In this document: one piece after another, positions 26,448-34,896 of the stretch
Position numbering within the stretch: position 1 is the first letter of the stretch
How the letters are laid out: every line of letters starts with the position of its first letter
Source of the DNA: Solirhodobacter olei
GTDB lineage: Bacteria > Pseudomonadota > Alphaproteobacteria > Rhodobacterales > Rhodobacteraceae
Direction of reading: 5' to 3'
Assembly: GCF_004010155.1 (NCBI RefSeq)
Contig: NZ_RRYH01000007.1
Location: 248,001 to 312,000, forward strand
DNA: 64,000 nucleotides
Notes under the pieces: generated by a model
The model's input: the letters and a program-made list of their open reading frames with translations, nothing else
Databases searched by the model: none
What the model was told of the DNA's origin: nothing
Translations under genes and position numbers: made by a program

Positions 26448-27023
26448 ATGATGCGCTACCAAATCAGCGGAAAGCAGATAGACATCGGTGATGCTCTGCA
26501 GACCCATGTGAAATCCGAACTCGACGAGGTCGTCAGCAAATACGCCCAGCGCGCGACCGAGGCGCTGGTGGTGTTCTCGCGCATGGCGCATGAGTTCGTC
26601 TGCGAAAGCACGGTGCATCTTTCGACCGGTCTGACCGTCTCGGCCAGCGGTCGCGCGACCGAGGTCTACGCCGCTTTCGAGGGCTGCCGCGAGAAGATGG
26701 ACAAGCAGCTCCGCCGTTACAAGCGCAGGTTGCGCGACCATCACGATCGGCGTGAGGAGCCGGTTGAATTCGGCGGGGGCTCCGCCTATATCCTCGCGTC
26801 AACCGAAGGATCCGACGCGCCCGAGCCGGACAGCCTGCAGCCGATGATCATTGCCGAGATGGAGACGCGCATCCCGGCGCTCTCGGTCGGCGAGGCGGTG
26901 ATGCAGATGGAACTGGCGGGGGCCAATGTGCTGGTCTTCCGGAACGAGAAGAACAGCGGGGTCAACGTGGTATATCGTCGGGACGATGGCAACATCGGCT
27001 GGATCGATCCTGCTAATACCTGA
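26448..27023 (+). CDS. hpf: Ribosome hibernation promoting factor, long form
   Basis: 191 residues: the N-terminal sigma-54 modulation/S30AE domain (residues 1-100; YQISGKQIDIGDALQTHV) and a C-terminal dimerisation domain (about 130-188; PMIIAEMETRIPALSVGEAV), the long HPF type that makes 100S ribosome dimers. ATG at 26448 follows GGAGGA by three bases; the next codon is also ATG. An upstream in-frame start at 26292 would overlap rpoN. Same-strand spacing suggests co-transcription with rpoN and ptsN. Confidence 0.93.
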   Translation: MMRYQISGKQIDIGDALQTHVKSELDEVVSKYAQRATEALVVFSRMAHEFVCESTVHLSTGLTVSASGRATEVYAAFEGCREKMDKQLRRYKRRLRDHHDRREEPVEFGGGSAYILASTEGSDAPEPDSLQPMIIAEMETRIPALSVGEAVMQMELAGANVLVFRNEKNSGVNVVYRRDDGNIGWIDPANT

Positions 27024-27062
27024 GGTAACAGCCGTCGAAGAGCGGCGCGAAGTGGATCGGGA

Positions 27063-27530
27063 ATGGACCTATCGGCAATCCTGAAGCCCGGGGCCCTCAA
27101 GGTCATCGGACAACTGAGCAGCAAGAAACGGCTGTTTCAGGAAATCGCCGATCTGGCCGGATCGGTCTACGGCATTGAATCCGCTCTCGCCTTCGACGGG
27201 CTGCAGGAGCGCGAGAGCCTCGGCGCCACCGGCGTCGGCCACGGCATCGCGCTCCCCCACGCCCGGATCGACAACCTCACCGACATCATCGGCGTCTTCG
27301 TGCGGCTGGAACGGCCGATGGATTTCGATTCGGTGGACCGTCAGCCGGTGGACCTGATCTTCGCGCTTTTCGCGCCGAAGGATGCCGGGGTTGACCACCT
27401 GAAGGCGCTGGCGCTGGTCTCGCGCACCATGCGCGATGCCGGCACCTGCGCCAAGCTGCGCGCCAATACCGATCCGGGCAAGCTCTACGCCGTGCTGACA
27501 GAGGCGAAGACCGACCACCAGGCCGCCTGA
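27063..27530 (+). CDS. ptsN: PTS IIA-like nitrogen regulatory protein PtsN
   Basis: 155 residues. The phosphorylated His is H66 in GIALPHARID, with the family core ATGVGHG just before. PtsN is the EIIA component of the nitrogen phosphotransferase system and regulates potassium uptake and other processes by its phosphorylation state. Last gene of the rpoN-hpf-ptsN block; three hairpins follow its stop and likely mark the 3' end of the transcript. Confidence 0.93.
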   Translation: MDLSAILKPGALKVIGQLSSKKRLFQEIADLAGSVYGIESALAFDGLQERESLGATGVGHGIALPHARIDNLTDIIGVFVRLERPMDFDSVDRQPVDLIFALFAPKDAGVDHLKALALVSRTMRDAGTCAKLRANTDPGKLYAVLTEAKTDHQAA

Positions 27531-27552
27531 GCGGCTTGGCCCCGCCGGATAC

Positions 27553-27598
27553 GTGGCGCGAAGCGCCACCGGGCAGCGCCCGACCGCCCGGACGGGCG
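27553..27598. terminator. Three tandem hairpins between ptsN and the sulfotransferase gene
   Basis: GTGGCGC-GAA-GCGCCAC (27553-27569), CGGGC-AGC-GCCCG (27570-27582) and CGCCCG-GA-CGGGCG (27585-27598) are perfect dyads packed end to end between two convergent genes. There is no T-run, so intrinsic termination is doubtful, but the structure fits a 3'-end barrier for both transcripts. The GCCACCGGGCAGCGCCCGAC type of sequence is something I associate with intergenic repeats in this family. Confidence 0.45.
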
Positions 27599-27646
27599 CG
27601 CGCTTCTTCACCCGCGCGGGGTAGCAGGTCCCGCAGTTTCCCCGGC

Positions 27647-29053
27647 CTACCCCCGCCATCGCCCGAAGCCGAAGGTCGCGTAGTCGCGCTGATAGGCCTC
27701 GCGGCAGGCGGCCTCGATTTCGTCATCCACCACATCGGCCAGCGCGAAGGGCGCCTCCGCCTCCGCCGGCGCGATCTTCGGCGCGCTGCACCCGACCTCG
27801 GCGGCAAGGAAGTCGAGCCCCTCCTGCAGCCGCTCCTCCCGCAGCACCAGGTCGGGACCTGCGAGGCGGCCATAGGCCTCCAGCACCGCGGCCTGGCTGG
27901 CCCAGACGGCATCGACACGCAGGCTCGCCTGTCCGTTCAGGCTGGCCTTCGCGAATTTCAGGAAGGCGAGGAAGCCCGCCCGGTGCGCGGCGAGGTCATA
28001 GGCCCCGGCCTCCATCTCCTGTGGTAGTCGCACCTTGTAAAGCCGCCGCAGTACCCGGCGGACCCCAGCGAACCGGCCCAGCACGACGTGCTGGCAGAAG
28101 GCGGCATGGGCGCGGGGCAGGGGGTGGCGCAGCACGGTGAAGCTGCGATGCGGCCCGGTTTCCTGGCGCCACGCGCGCAGGCTCTTCTGGTTGAACCCGC
28201 GGCGAAGCCCGCCACCCGCCGCCTCCATCCAGCCGCGGATTCGCGCGTCGGGCCCCGGCCGGATCGGCATGTACAGCAGCCCCGCCCCCTCCGCCGCGAC
28301 AAGGCCGGGCACGCCTGCCCCGCGCCGCGGTTCGAAATTCGGGGTGCGGGACAGGTTGAAGCGGTCGAGCCGCGCCAGCGCCGCCTCCATCTCCTCCGGG
28401 TTCTCCACCTTCTCGACCAGCGCCTCGGGGTTCTGCTTTTTCAGCTTGTCGGGCAGCGCCGCCGCCCGCCCCACGACACCAAGGAAGGCGGCCAGCCCGT
28501 TCAGGACTGCCAGATCGGCGAGATCCTCGTAATCGACGTAGAATGCCGTCTGGCCGGAGACCTGCAGCGCGTGCTGGATATGCATCTGGAAGGCCTGCCG
28601 CGCCTCCAGGTGCCGCTCGAACCCCTCTGCCTCGAACCGGGCCAGCGCGGTCTTCTGGGTCTTCACGTCGGCCAGCCGCCATTGCCCGGTCTGCGACGCG
28701 ATCCGAAGCGAAATATAGCTTTCCAGCGGGTTGCGCGTCAGCACCACCTTGGCGCAGCGTCGGTCCTCAAGGCAGCGGGCCAGCACACGGGGATCGTGGT
28801 CGTGAAAGAAGCGGAACCCCGGCAGCCCGCCACCGGCGGCAATGATCCGGTCGAGCAGTCCCAGCGGATCGGCCTCGCGCATCGCCAGCGTCACGCCCAG
28901 AAGCTCCTCCCTGTTCTTCCGCCCGATGAAGGTGGGGTTGTAGACCTCGCCGTGGCACAGGATCCCGGGAACCGCGCCAAGGTTCTGTTCCAGCAGGTTC
29001 GAGCCGGTGCGCATCTCTGCAAAGATAACGAAATAATCGAAGGGCTGCGTCAC
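27647..29053 (-). CDS. NodH-like sulfotransferase with two sulfotransferase-type halves
   Basis: 468 residues from a GTG at 29053 that overlaps the previous stop (GTGA). The N-terminal half (1-230) is a sulfotransferase: the PAPS 5'-phosphosulfate loop EMRTGSNLLEQNL near residue 12 and the 3'-phosphate motif VVLTRNPLESYISLRIA. The C-terminal half (about 275-468) looks like a second, Sulfotransfer_2-type domain, with FTVLRHPLPRAHAAF as its 3'-phosphate motif but no convincing P-loop. Annotated as nodulation protein NodH in some Rhodobacteraceae. Probably sulfates a cell-surface glycan built by the adjacent glycosyltransferases, releasing PAP that CysQ removes. Confidence 0.8.
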   Translation of the reverse strand: MTQPFDYFVIFAEMRTGSNLLEQNLGAVPGILCHGEVYNPTFIGRKNREELLGVTLAMREADPLGLLDRIIAAGGGLPGFRFFHDHDPRVLARCLEDRRCAKVVLTRNPLESYISLRIASQTGQWRLADVKTQKTALARFEAEGFERHLEARQAFQMHIQHALQVSGQTAFYVDYEDLADLAVLNGLAAFLGVVGRAAALPDKLKKQNPEALVEKVENPEEMEAALARLDRFNLSRTPNFEPRRGAGVPGLVAAEGAGLLYMPIRPGPDARIRGWMEAAGGGLRRGFNQKSLRAWRQETGPHRSFTVLRHPLPRAHAAFCQHVVLGRFAGVRRVLRRLYKVRLPQEMEAGAYDLAAHRAGFLAFLKFAKASLNGQASLRVDAVWASQAAVLEAYGRLAGPDLVLREERLQEGLDFLAAEVGCSAPKIAPAEAEAPFALADVVDDEIEAACREAYQRDYATFGFGRWRG

Positions 29054-30756
29054 CGGGCCCCCTTCACCAGATAGGGCCGGCCATGGCGGGCCGGCGGTTC
29101 CTGCGGATCCTCGCCCACCGGGAAATCGCCCATCAGATGCGGCTGCATGCCCTGGTTCTTCAGGTTCTGCAGGAACCGGCCGAAGCCGGTCAGGTCCACC
29201 ATCCGCGGCGCCTCGGTCAGACGGCGGGCCGTGCGCGGGCTGATCTCGTCCACGATCGCCTGCAGGGGCTCCATCGGGTTCTCGACGAAATCGGCCATGG
29301 TCCAGACGCGCACCCGAGCCTTCAGGTGGGGCGTGCGCAGGATCGACAGATGCTCCCCCTCGATCTTCTGCAGCCGTGCCGCCTCGCGCCGGATCTCTGA
29401 GAAGTTGACGTTGGACTGGAAAAGCGGCACCGCCCAGGCGCCGGAGATGACCGAGATCTGCGCATTGGCGTCGAGCGCCATGAACCAGCTGACCGCCTGG
29501 TTGTCGGCGGGGCCGAACTGGAAGCACTGCCGCTCGCCCCGCGTGTTCCAGATCAGGTTCGTCAGGAACGCCCGCGCGTCATAGTCCCGCAGCCCGGCGG
29601 AATCGGAAAGCGCTCCGTTGTAGACCCTTTCCTCGCCCGCCAGATGGGCCCGGTCGGGGGCGAAGAGATGGCCATGCACCCGCCCGCCGATCGACTTGGC
29701 CAGCCAGGTCTCGAAATTCTCGAATAGCTCGGTGAAGCCCTCGAAAACGGAATAGGGCGCCGCCGTCCGCCCGTTCTCCCAGTTCTCGTTCGGACATCGG
29801 CTTTGCATGTAAGGACCCGGTCGCCCCCGTGTCCGCCGCTCCACCGCCTTGGCGAAAAGCCGGTCGATCTTGCCGGGATTGGGCTCTGCCATGGCCGAAC
29901 CGGCATGGTCGGGCGCCAGAAACGTGCGGTAGAGCCGCTCCGCCTGCGGCCAGATCTTGCGCGCGACGAAACAGTCCGACCGGCGCAGCAGCTGCAGGTG
30001 GTCATCGTAGAACATATGCGGCTTGCCCTGGAAATCGAACTTCGAGAGCGTCAGCGACCGGCTTTCCACGTTGCGCGAATAAAGCCGGACCATGCTCTGG
30101 AAATAGCTCTCGTCCGGGATCCAGACGCGCCGGAAGTAGCGGTCGAAGACCGGCCGCCGCGGATCCTCCAGGATGGCGGAGAGGGTCTGCCGTGTCAGGC
30201 ACCACCACTGGCTGCCCATATGCGGCACCAGCCCCTTCGGGATCCGCCGCCGGTAGCCGACGCGGCGCTGGAGCCGCACGTAACGGTCAAAAAGCTTGCG
30301 ATGGCGTTTCCAGGCGAAGGGGAAGCGCAGCGTGAAGCGCTCGGCGTCGAGCCCGCCGACGGTCCATGTCACGTCCTCCGTCGTCACCGATTCGATGAAA
30401 TCCGTGTGCGGCCGCTGGTCGAGGTAGCGCTGCAACTCCTCCACCGGGCGCAGCGGCAGGCAGGCGCCGGAGGCGAGGTAGACATGCCGCACGTCGGGGA
30501 AGCGGGCCAGCATCAGCTCCGCCGCCGCCTGGGTGGCGGCGACCATGCCCCAGGTGCCCCATTCGCAGGCGAAGCGTGGGCCGAATGCGACGTTCGGCAG
30601 GCCGGCAAGCGCGGCGCGAAAACCCTCCGCCCGGTCCGCGCCCACACGCCGGTCGACATGGATCACCACCGGGCAGTCCCGCTCCGCCCAGTAGCGCGCG
30701 ACCTGTTCCGCCCGGTCGAAGGCGGTGTGGCAGAGCATGATGAAGCCCACGCTCAC
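29050..30756 (-). CDS. GT14-type (core-2/I-branching) glycosyltransferase with C-terminal extension
   Basis: 568 residues from a GTG at 30756 overlapping the previous stop. The first 270 residues are a Branch domain (GT14, beta-1,6-N-acetylglucosaminyltransferase type): IMLCHTAFDRAEQVAR, VVIHVDRRVGADR, ACEWGTWGMVAATQAAAELML, YLASGACLPLRPVEEL and SQWWCLTRQTL, then WIPDESYFQSM. The remaining 270 residues (from about 310) match no domain I can name with certainty; a DUF5927/DUF5928-type module occurs there in relatives. Cytoplasmic, no membrane segment. Likely transfers a sugar during synthesis of the surface glycan that the next gene sulfates. Confidence 0.8.
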   Translation of the reverse strand: MSVGFIMLCHTAFDRAEQVARYWAERDCPVVIHVDRRVGADRAEGFRAALAGLPNVAFGPRFACEWGTWGMVAATQAAAELMLARFPDVRHVYLASGACLPLRPVEELQRYLDQRPHTDFIESVTTEDVTWTVGGLDAERFTLRFPFAWKRHRKLFDRYVRLQRRVGYRRRIPKGLVPHMGSQWWCLTRQTLSAILEDPRRPVFDRYFRRVWIPDESYFQSMVRLYSRNVESRSLTLSKFDFQGKPHMFYDDHLQLLRRSDCFVARKIWPQAERLYRTFLAPDHAGSAMAEPNPGKIDRLFAKAVERRTRGRPGPYMQSRCPNENWENGRTAAPYSVFEGFTELFENFETWLAKSIGGRVHGHLFAPDRAHLAGEERVYNGALSDSAGLRDYDARAFLTNLIWNTRGERQCFQFGPADNQAVSWFMALDANAQISVISGAWAVPLFQSNVNFSEIRREAARLQKIEGEHLSILRTPHLKARVRVWTMADFVENPMEPLQAIVDEISPRTARRLTEAPRMVDLTGFGRFLQNLKNQGMQPHLMGDFPVGEDPQEPPARHGRPYLVKGAR

Positions 30757-31763
30757 GCCCAGTTTCCCTTCGACATCAGGCCGAGGATCTCCAGCTGGCG
30801 CCAGTTGATGTATTTCTCGCTCCATTTGCACCAGAGGTCGTCGCGGTCCCTCAGGCCGCTGTCATAGGCGATGTATTCCTTGCTCGCGCCGTAATGCTGG
30901 CGGCGGGTCAGCTCCTCTTCCGCCTTGGCGGCGAAGGTGTTCAGGAACTTGGCGTGAAGCAGGCAGCCCGAGGTCTTCTCGCCCCCCCATTCGTCGTAGA
31001 CGTGGTTCAGTCCGCGCGGCAGCAGCATGTGGGTGGAGCTGACATAGGTGTAGTGCCGCTTCCACTTCACCAGCGGGATCTTGTTCAGCGCCGGCGCCCG
31101 GCCCGGAGCATCGGCGAAGAAGGTGCGCGCCCGCGGCCCGCCCTGGATCCACAGGTTCCCCATCCAGTGGTTGCGCTTGATCGTGTAATTGCCGCTGTCG
31201 AACCAGCAGGCGATCTCGAACGGGTCCTGCCCTTCGCGGTAGGCCTGCGCCCGGATCGAGCCCTTGGGATACATGTCCAGAAGCATCGCCCCGAAAGAGC
31301 GGATCTCGCACGCGTCAAGCCAGTCCGTCAGCGCCCGGATCGGCCGGGTGTCGCAGAACGGGTAGATGAAGAACTCGTCGGGATCGACCACAAGCACCCA
31401 ATGGCCGTGGCCATGACGCATCTGCAGCCCATTGAGCCAGTCGACCCCGAAATTCGCGGCCTTGTAGCTGCCCTTCGCCGACCAGAGCGAGACATCGGGC
31501 TGCGCCGCCAGGTACTCGCGCGACCCGTCGGTGGAAAGGTTGTCGACCATCAGGAAATGATCGACCCCCAGCGCGCGGTAGTAGCTGAGGAAATAGGGCA
31601 GGCGGATCCGCTCGTTCCGAAGCGTGGTGAAGACGAGGATGTCCTGTGGTCCGATCCGTCCCGTCCGGTCGGCCAAGGCGGTCAGCTCCCGCCGCTTCAG
31701 GAGGGCCTGCAGCCGCCATCGCCGCCGTTTCAGACGCAGCCGGTATGAATTCCACAGACCCAC
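30753..31763 (-). CDS. GT2-like glycosyltransferase
   Basis: 336 residues from a GTG at 31763. After a very basic N-terminus (RLRLKRRRWRLQALLKRREL) comes a GT-A fold of the Glyco_tranf_2_4 type: ILVFTTLRNERIRLPYFLSYY, HFLMVDNLSTDGSREYL and the metal-binding VVDPDEFFIYP. Ends with a conserved tryptophan-rich segment (CKWSEKYINWRQLEILGLM). Paralogous to the gene at 31930-32946. Stop overlaps the GT14 start, so it opens a three-gene coupled unit with the GT14 and sulfotransferase genes. Sugar donor and acceptor unknown. Confidence 0.82.
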   Translation of the reverse strand: MGLWNSYRLRLKRRRWRLQALLKRRELTALADRTGRIGPQDILVFTTLRNERIRLPYFLSYYRALGVDHFLMVDNLSTDGSREYLAAQPDVSLWSAKGSYKAANFGVDWLNGLQMRHGHGHWVLVVDPDEFFIYPFCDTRPIRALTDWLDACEIRSFGAMLLDMYPKGSIRAQAYREGQDPFEIACWFDSGNYTIKRNHWMGNLWIQGGPRARTFFADAPGRAPALNKIPLVKWKRHYTYVSSTHMLLPRGLNHVYDEWGGEKTSGCLLHAKFLNTFAAKAEEELTRRQHYGASKEYIAYDSGLRDRDDLWCKWSEKYINWRQLEILGLMSKGNWA

Positions 31764-31929
31764 TCGTACGCCCTTCGGCCCCCGCCCCTGCCTCGCGGCC
31801 GGTCTATCAAGCTATCCGTAACTGCGGTTGAATGTATCTCACATCACTCGCGTTTAGCGAGAGATTAGCCGTGCCGCCCGATCTGGTAAACCGGCAATCC
31901 CGCGCGCGGTGCCGCCTGTCGCGGCGGCG

Positions 31930-32946
31930 CTACATCCCCGCCGGCCAGCGCCCGCGCGCCATCAGGCCCAGCCGCTCAAGCTGCCGCCAGTCCTCGTAGC
32001 GGGCGGAGGTGGTCCCGCACCAGAGCGCCGGGTCGCCGAGGATGCCGTCGTAATAGCCGTCGTAACGCTCGGCATGGGTGAAGTGCTCGCGCCGCAGCTT
32101 CTCCTCCGCCGATTTCGCAAGGATCTCGGGCAGGAACTTGGTGTGAAGCAGCACCCCCGTCGGCCGCTCCAGCCGCGCGTCGAAGCCAGCGTTCAGCCGC
32201 CGGGGCAGGGCGATATGGGTGGAACTGAGATAGGAATAGGGTCTTTTCCAGCGCACCAGCGGGGTCTTGTGCAGATGGGGCCCCAGCTCTGGCCGGTCGG
32301 GGAAGAACACCCGTTCCCGCACCCCGCCGCGGATCGAGATATTGCCGTAGCGCGCCTGCCGCTCCCAGTGATAGCCCGCCGCGTCGAACCAGCCGAGGCT
32401 GCGGGTCGGGTCGCCATCGCTCCCGCCCTCCGAAAGCCGCCCCTTCGGATAGAGGTCGAGCATCAGCGCCGCCATCGCCGGAATCTCCTGGCTGTCGAGC
32501 CAGCGCGTCAGTGCGGCCAGCGGCTGCGCGTTCCAGCCGGGATAGACCAGCAATTCATCGGCATCGACCGTCAGGCACCAGTGCCCCGCGCCATGGCGGA
32601 ACAGTAGCCAGTTCAGCCAGTCCATCCCGAACCGCGAGGCGCGGTAGCTCGCCTCCGTCCACCAGAGAGAGACATCGGCCTCCCCCGCCAGCAGCTCCGC
32701 GCTGCCGTCGTCGCTGGCGTTGTCGACAATCAGGAAATGCCCGACGCCAAGCGCCCGGTAATGCGCCAGGAAGACCGGCAGCCGACCGTCCTCGTTTCGG
32801 ATCGTGGCGAAGGCGAGGATCGTGCCCGGTCGGATCGCGCCCCTTCGGGCCGAGACGGCTCGAAGTTCCCGCCGCTTCGCGAAGGCGCGTAGCACAAGCC
32901 GCCGGCGGCGAAGCCTCTGCCGGTAGCTCCGCCAGAGGTCCGTCAT
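31930..32946 (-). CDS. GT2-like glycosyltransferase, paralogue of the next gene
   Basis: 338 residues. The same basic lead (RQRLRRRRLVLRAFAKRREL), the same GT-A start (ILAFATIRNEDGRLPVFLAHY), DNASDDGSAELL, catalytic LTVDADELLVYP and the terminal EDWRQLERLGLMARG. It aligns end to end with the 336-residue protein at 30753-31763, so the two arose by tandem duplication. A 166-base gap with AT-rich sequence separates them, so the downstream copy probably has its own promoter. Likely acts in the same polysaccharide pathway with a different acceptor. Confidence 0.82.
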   Translation of the reverse strand: MTDLWRSYRQRLRRRRLVLRAFAKRRELRAVSARRGAIRPGTILAFATIRNEDGRLPVFLAHYRALGVGHFLIVDNASDDGSAELLAGEADVSLWWTEASYRASRFGMDWLNWLLFRHGAGHWCLTVDADELLVYPGWNAQPLAALTRWLDSQEIPAMAALMLDLYPKGRLSEGGSDGDPTRSLGWFDAAGYHWERQARYGNISIRGGVRERVFFPDRPELGPHLHKTPLVRWKRPYSYLSSTHIALPRRLNAGFDARLERPTGVLLHTKFLPEILAKSAEEKLRREHFTHAERYDGYYDGILGDPALWCGTTSARYEDWRQLERLGLMARGRWPAGM

Positions 32947-32977
32947 CCGCGCCCTGCGTCCGCGCGGCCCGGCACCG

Positions 32978-33874
32978 CTACTGGGCCGCCGCGCGCAGCG
33001 ACAGAGTCTCTTCCAGGTATTGCCGAAAATCCTTGTTCAGATCCTCGCGCGCCAGCCCGTAGGCAACGGTGGCCTGAAGGAACCCGGCCTTGGAGCCGCA
33101 GTCGAACCGCTGCCCCCGGAAGCGGAAGCCGTGAACCGGCCGGCCCGAGTCGATCTCCGCCGCGATGGCGTCGGTCAGCTGGATCTCCCCGCCCGCGCCC
33201 TTCTTGGCCTGGTTCAGGGTCTCCATCACGTAGGGCGTCAGGATATAGCGCCCGATCACGGCGAGGTTGGAGGGCGCATCCTCCCGCCTCGGCTTCTCGA
33301 CCATGCCGCGCACCCGCACCAGCGCGCCGTGCTCCTCCGAGATGTCGAGCACGCCGTAGGAGGAGGTCTTCTCCGGCGCCACCTCCATCGCGGCCACGAC
33401 ATTGCCACCGGTCTCGGCATAGGCCTCCATCATCTGCTGCAGGCAGGGCTTCTCGGCGGCGATCACGTCGTCGGTCAGGATCACCGCGAAGGGCTCGTGG
33501 CCCACCAGCTGGCGCGCGCACCAGACGGCATGGCCCAGGCCCTGCGCCCGGTTCTGGCGCACATAGGCGATCGCGCCCGAGGGCATGTAGGTGCTGCGCA
33601 GGGTCTCCAGCAGGGCGGTCTTGCCGGCCGCCTCCAGGCTCGATTCCAGCTCGGGCGCATCGTCGAAGTAATCCTCCAGCGCGGATTTGCCGCGCGAGGT
33701 GACGAAGATGAATTCCGTGATGCCGGCCGCCCGGGCCTCGTCGATCGCGTATTGGATCAAAGGCCGGTCGACCAGAGTCATGATCTCCTTGGGAATCGAT
33801 TTCGTGGCCGGCAGGAAGCGCGTGCCCAGCCCCGCGACGGGGAACACCGCTTTCGTCACTTTCCGAGTCGTCAC
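32978..33874 (-). CDS. galU: UTP-glucose-1-phosphate uridylyltransferase
   Basis: 298 residues from a GTG at 33874. Nucleotidyltransferase signature KAVFPVAGLGTRFLPATKSIPKEIM, then LVDRPLIQYAIDEA, the UTP-site region VILTDDVIA and VEKPRREDAPSNLAVIGRYIL. Makes UDP-glucose, the precursor of surface polysaccharides and osmoprotectant glucans. Its place between glycosyltransferase genes and kdsB fits a polysaccharide locus. No ATG gives a better N-terminus. Confidence 0.93.
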   Translation of the reverse strand: MTTRKVTKAVFPVAGLGTRFLPATKSIPKEIMTLVDRPLIQYAIDEARAAGITEFIFVTSRGKSALEDYFDDAPELESSLEAAGKTALLETLRSTYMPSGAIAYVRQNRAQGLGHAVWCARQLVGHEPFAVILTDDVIAAEKPCLQQMMEAYAETGGNVVAAMEVAPEKTSSYGVLDISEEHGALVRVRGMVEKPRREDAPSNLAVIGRYILTPYVMETLNQAKKGAGGEIQLTDAIAAEIDSGRPVHGFRFRGQRFDCGSKAGFLQATVAYGLAREDLNKDFRQYLEETLSLRAAAQ

Positions 33875-34095
33875 ATCAAAATCCTTGTCCTACAGCCGCC
33901 CGCCTGTGCCGGGATCCCCAACCGGAGCGGGCACCCGACATTCTGTCTGAAATCCGCAGGTTGGGGAAGGGCGCAGTGCAGGCGCGCCTCTCCCCGCAAG
34001 GCCTAGCAGAGCCGTCACGGCTCGGCACCCGTCGCCCTTGGCGCTAGGCCGAAGCCCGCCGCTGGGCGCCCAGGCGCCAGCGGCCGCCCGCCGGC

Positions 34096-34896
34096 TCAGC
34101 CCGCCGCCATCGCCGCCAGCATCGCCTCGATCCGGGCGACGTCATTGGGGTTGTTCAGCTCCCAGAACTGCCGCCCGCGCGCCTCCACCTCGACGCAGAG
34201 CACCGGGCGCTCGCGCTCCAGGAACCGCAGCTGCTCCAGCCCCTCCAGGCTCTCCAGCGGGCCCGGCTGCCAGCGCGGATAGGCGGCCAGCGCCGAGGGC
34301 CGGTAGGCATAGACGCCGACATGGTGGAAGACCGGCGTCTCCTCGTCATCGGCATAGGTCTTGCCGGTATAGGGAATGACTTCCTTGGAGAAATAGAGCG
34401 CCTTGCGGTCCCAGCCGAAGACGGCGGTCGTGCCGCCCACCCGGCCGTTGCGGCGGTCGTCGAGAAACCCGTTCAGCGCCGCCCCGTCGCAGCGCAGCAC
34501 CGGCGTCGCGACCTCGGCCACGGGATCGGCGCGCAGGCCTGCCACCAGCTCCTCCACGAACCAGGGCGGCGTCAGCGGCGCGTCGCCCTGCAGGTTCACC
34601 ACGATGTCGAAACCGCCGCCGAGCCGGTCGAAGGCCTCGGCGCAGCGCTCGGTGCCGTTGCGGCAGGTGTCGGAGGTCATCACGACCTCCGCCCCGAAGC
34701 TCTCCGCCTCGGCCCGGATGCGCTCATCATCGGTCGCCACCACCACGCGGTCGGCGCCCCTGACCTGCATCGCCGCCTCCCAGCTGCGCCGGATCAGGGT
34801 CTTGGAGACGCCATCCGGCCCCTTCAGCGCCACAAGCGGCTTGCCCGGGTAGCGGGTCGAAGCATAGCGGGCGGGGATCGCGATCAGGACCGACAT
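34096..34896 (-). CDS. kdsB: 3-deoxy-manno-octulosonate cytidylyltransferase
   Basis: 266 residues. Starts SVLIAIPARYASTRYPGKPLV, with VVVATDDERI and VVNLQGDAPL (CMP-Kdo synthetase pattern) and the C-terminal NNPNDVARIEAML. Activates Kdo with CTP for LPS inner core or Kdo-containing capsule. Its start overlaps the cysQ stop by one base (TGATG), so they are coupled. kdsD sits 12 kb away in the LPS-transport block; this kdsB may serve both LPS and the adjacent locus. Confidence 0.92.
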   Translation of the reverse strand: MSVLIAIPARYASTRYPGKPLVALKGPDGVSKTLIRRSWEAAMQVRGADRVVVATDDERIRAEAESFGAEVVMTSDTCRNGTERCAEAFDRLGGGFDIVVNLQGDAPLTPPWFVEELVAGLRADPVAEVATPVLRCDGAALNGFLDDRRNGRVGGTTAVFGWDRKALYFSKEVIPYTGKTYADDEETPVFHHVGVYAYRPSALAAYPRWQPGPLESLEGLEQLRFLERERPVLCVEVEARGRQFWELNNPNDVARIEAMLAAMAAG

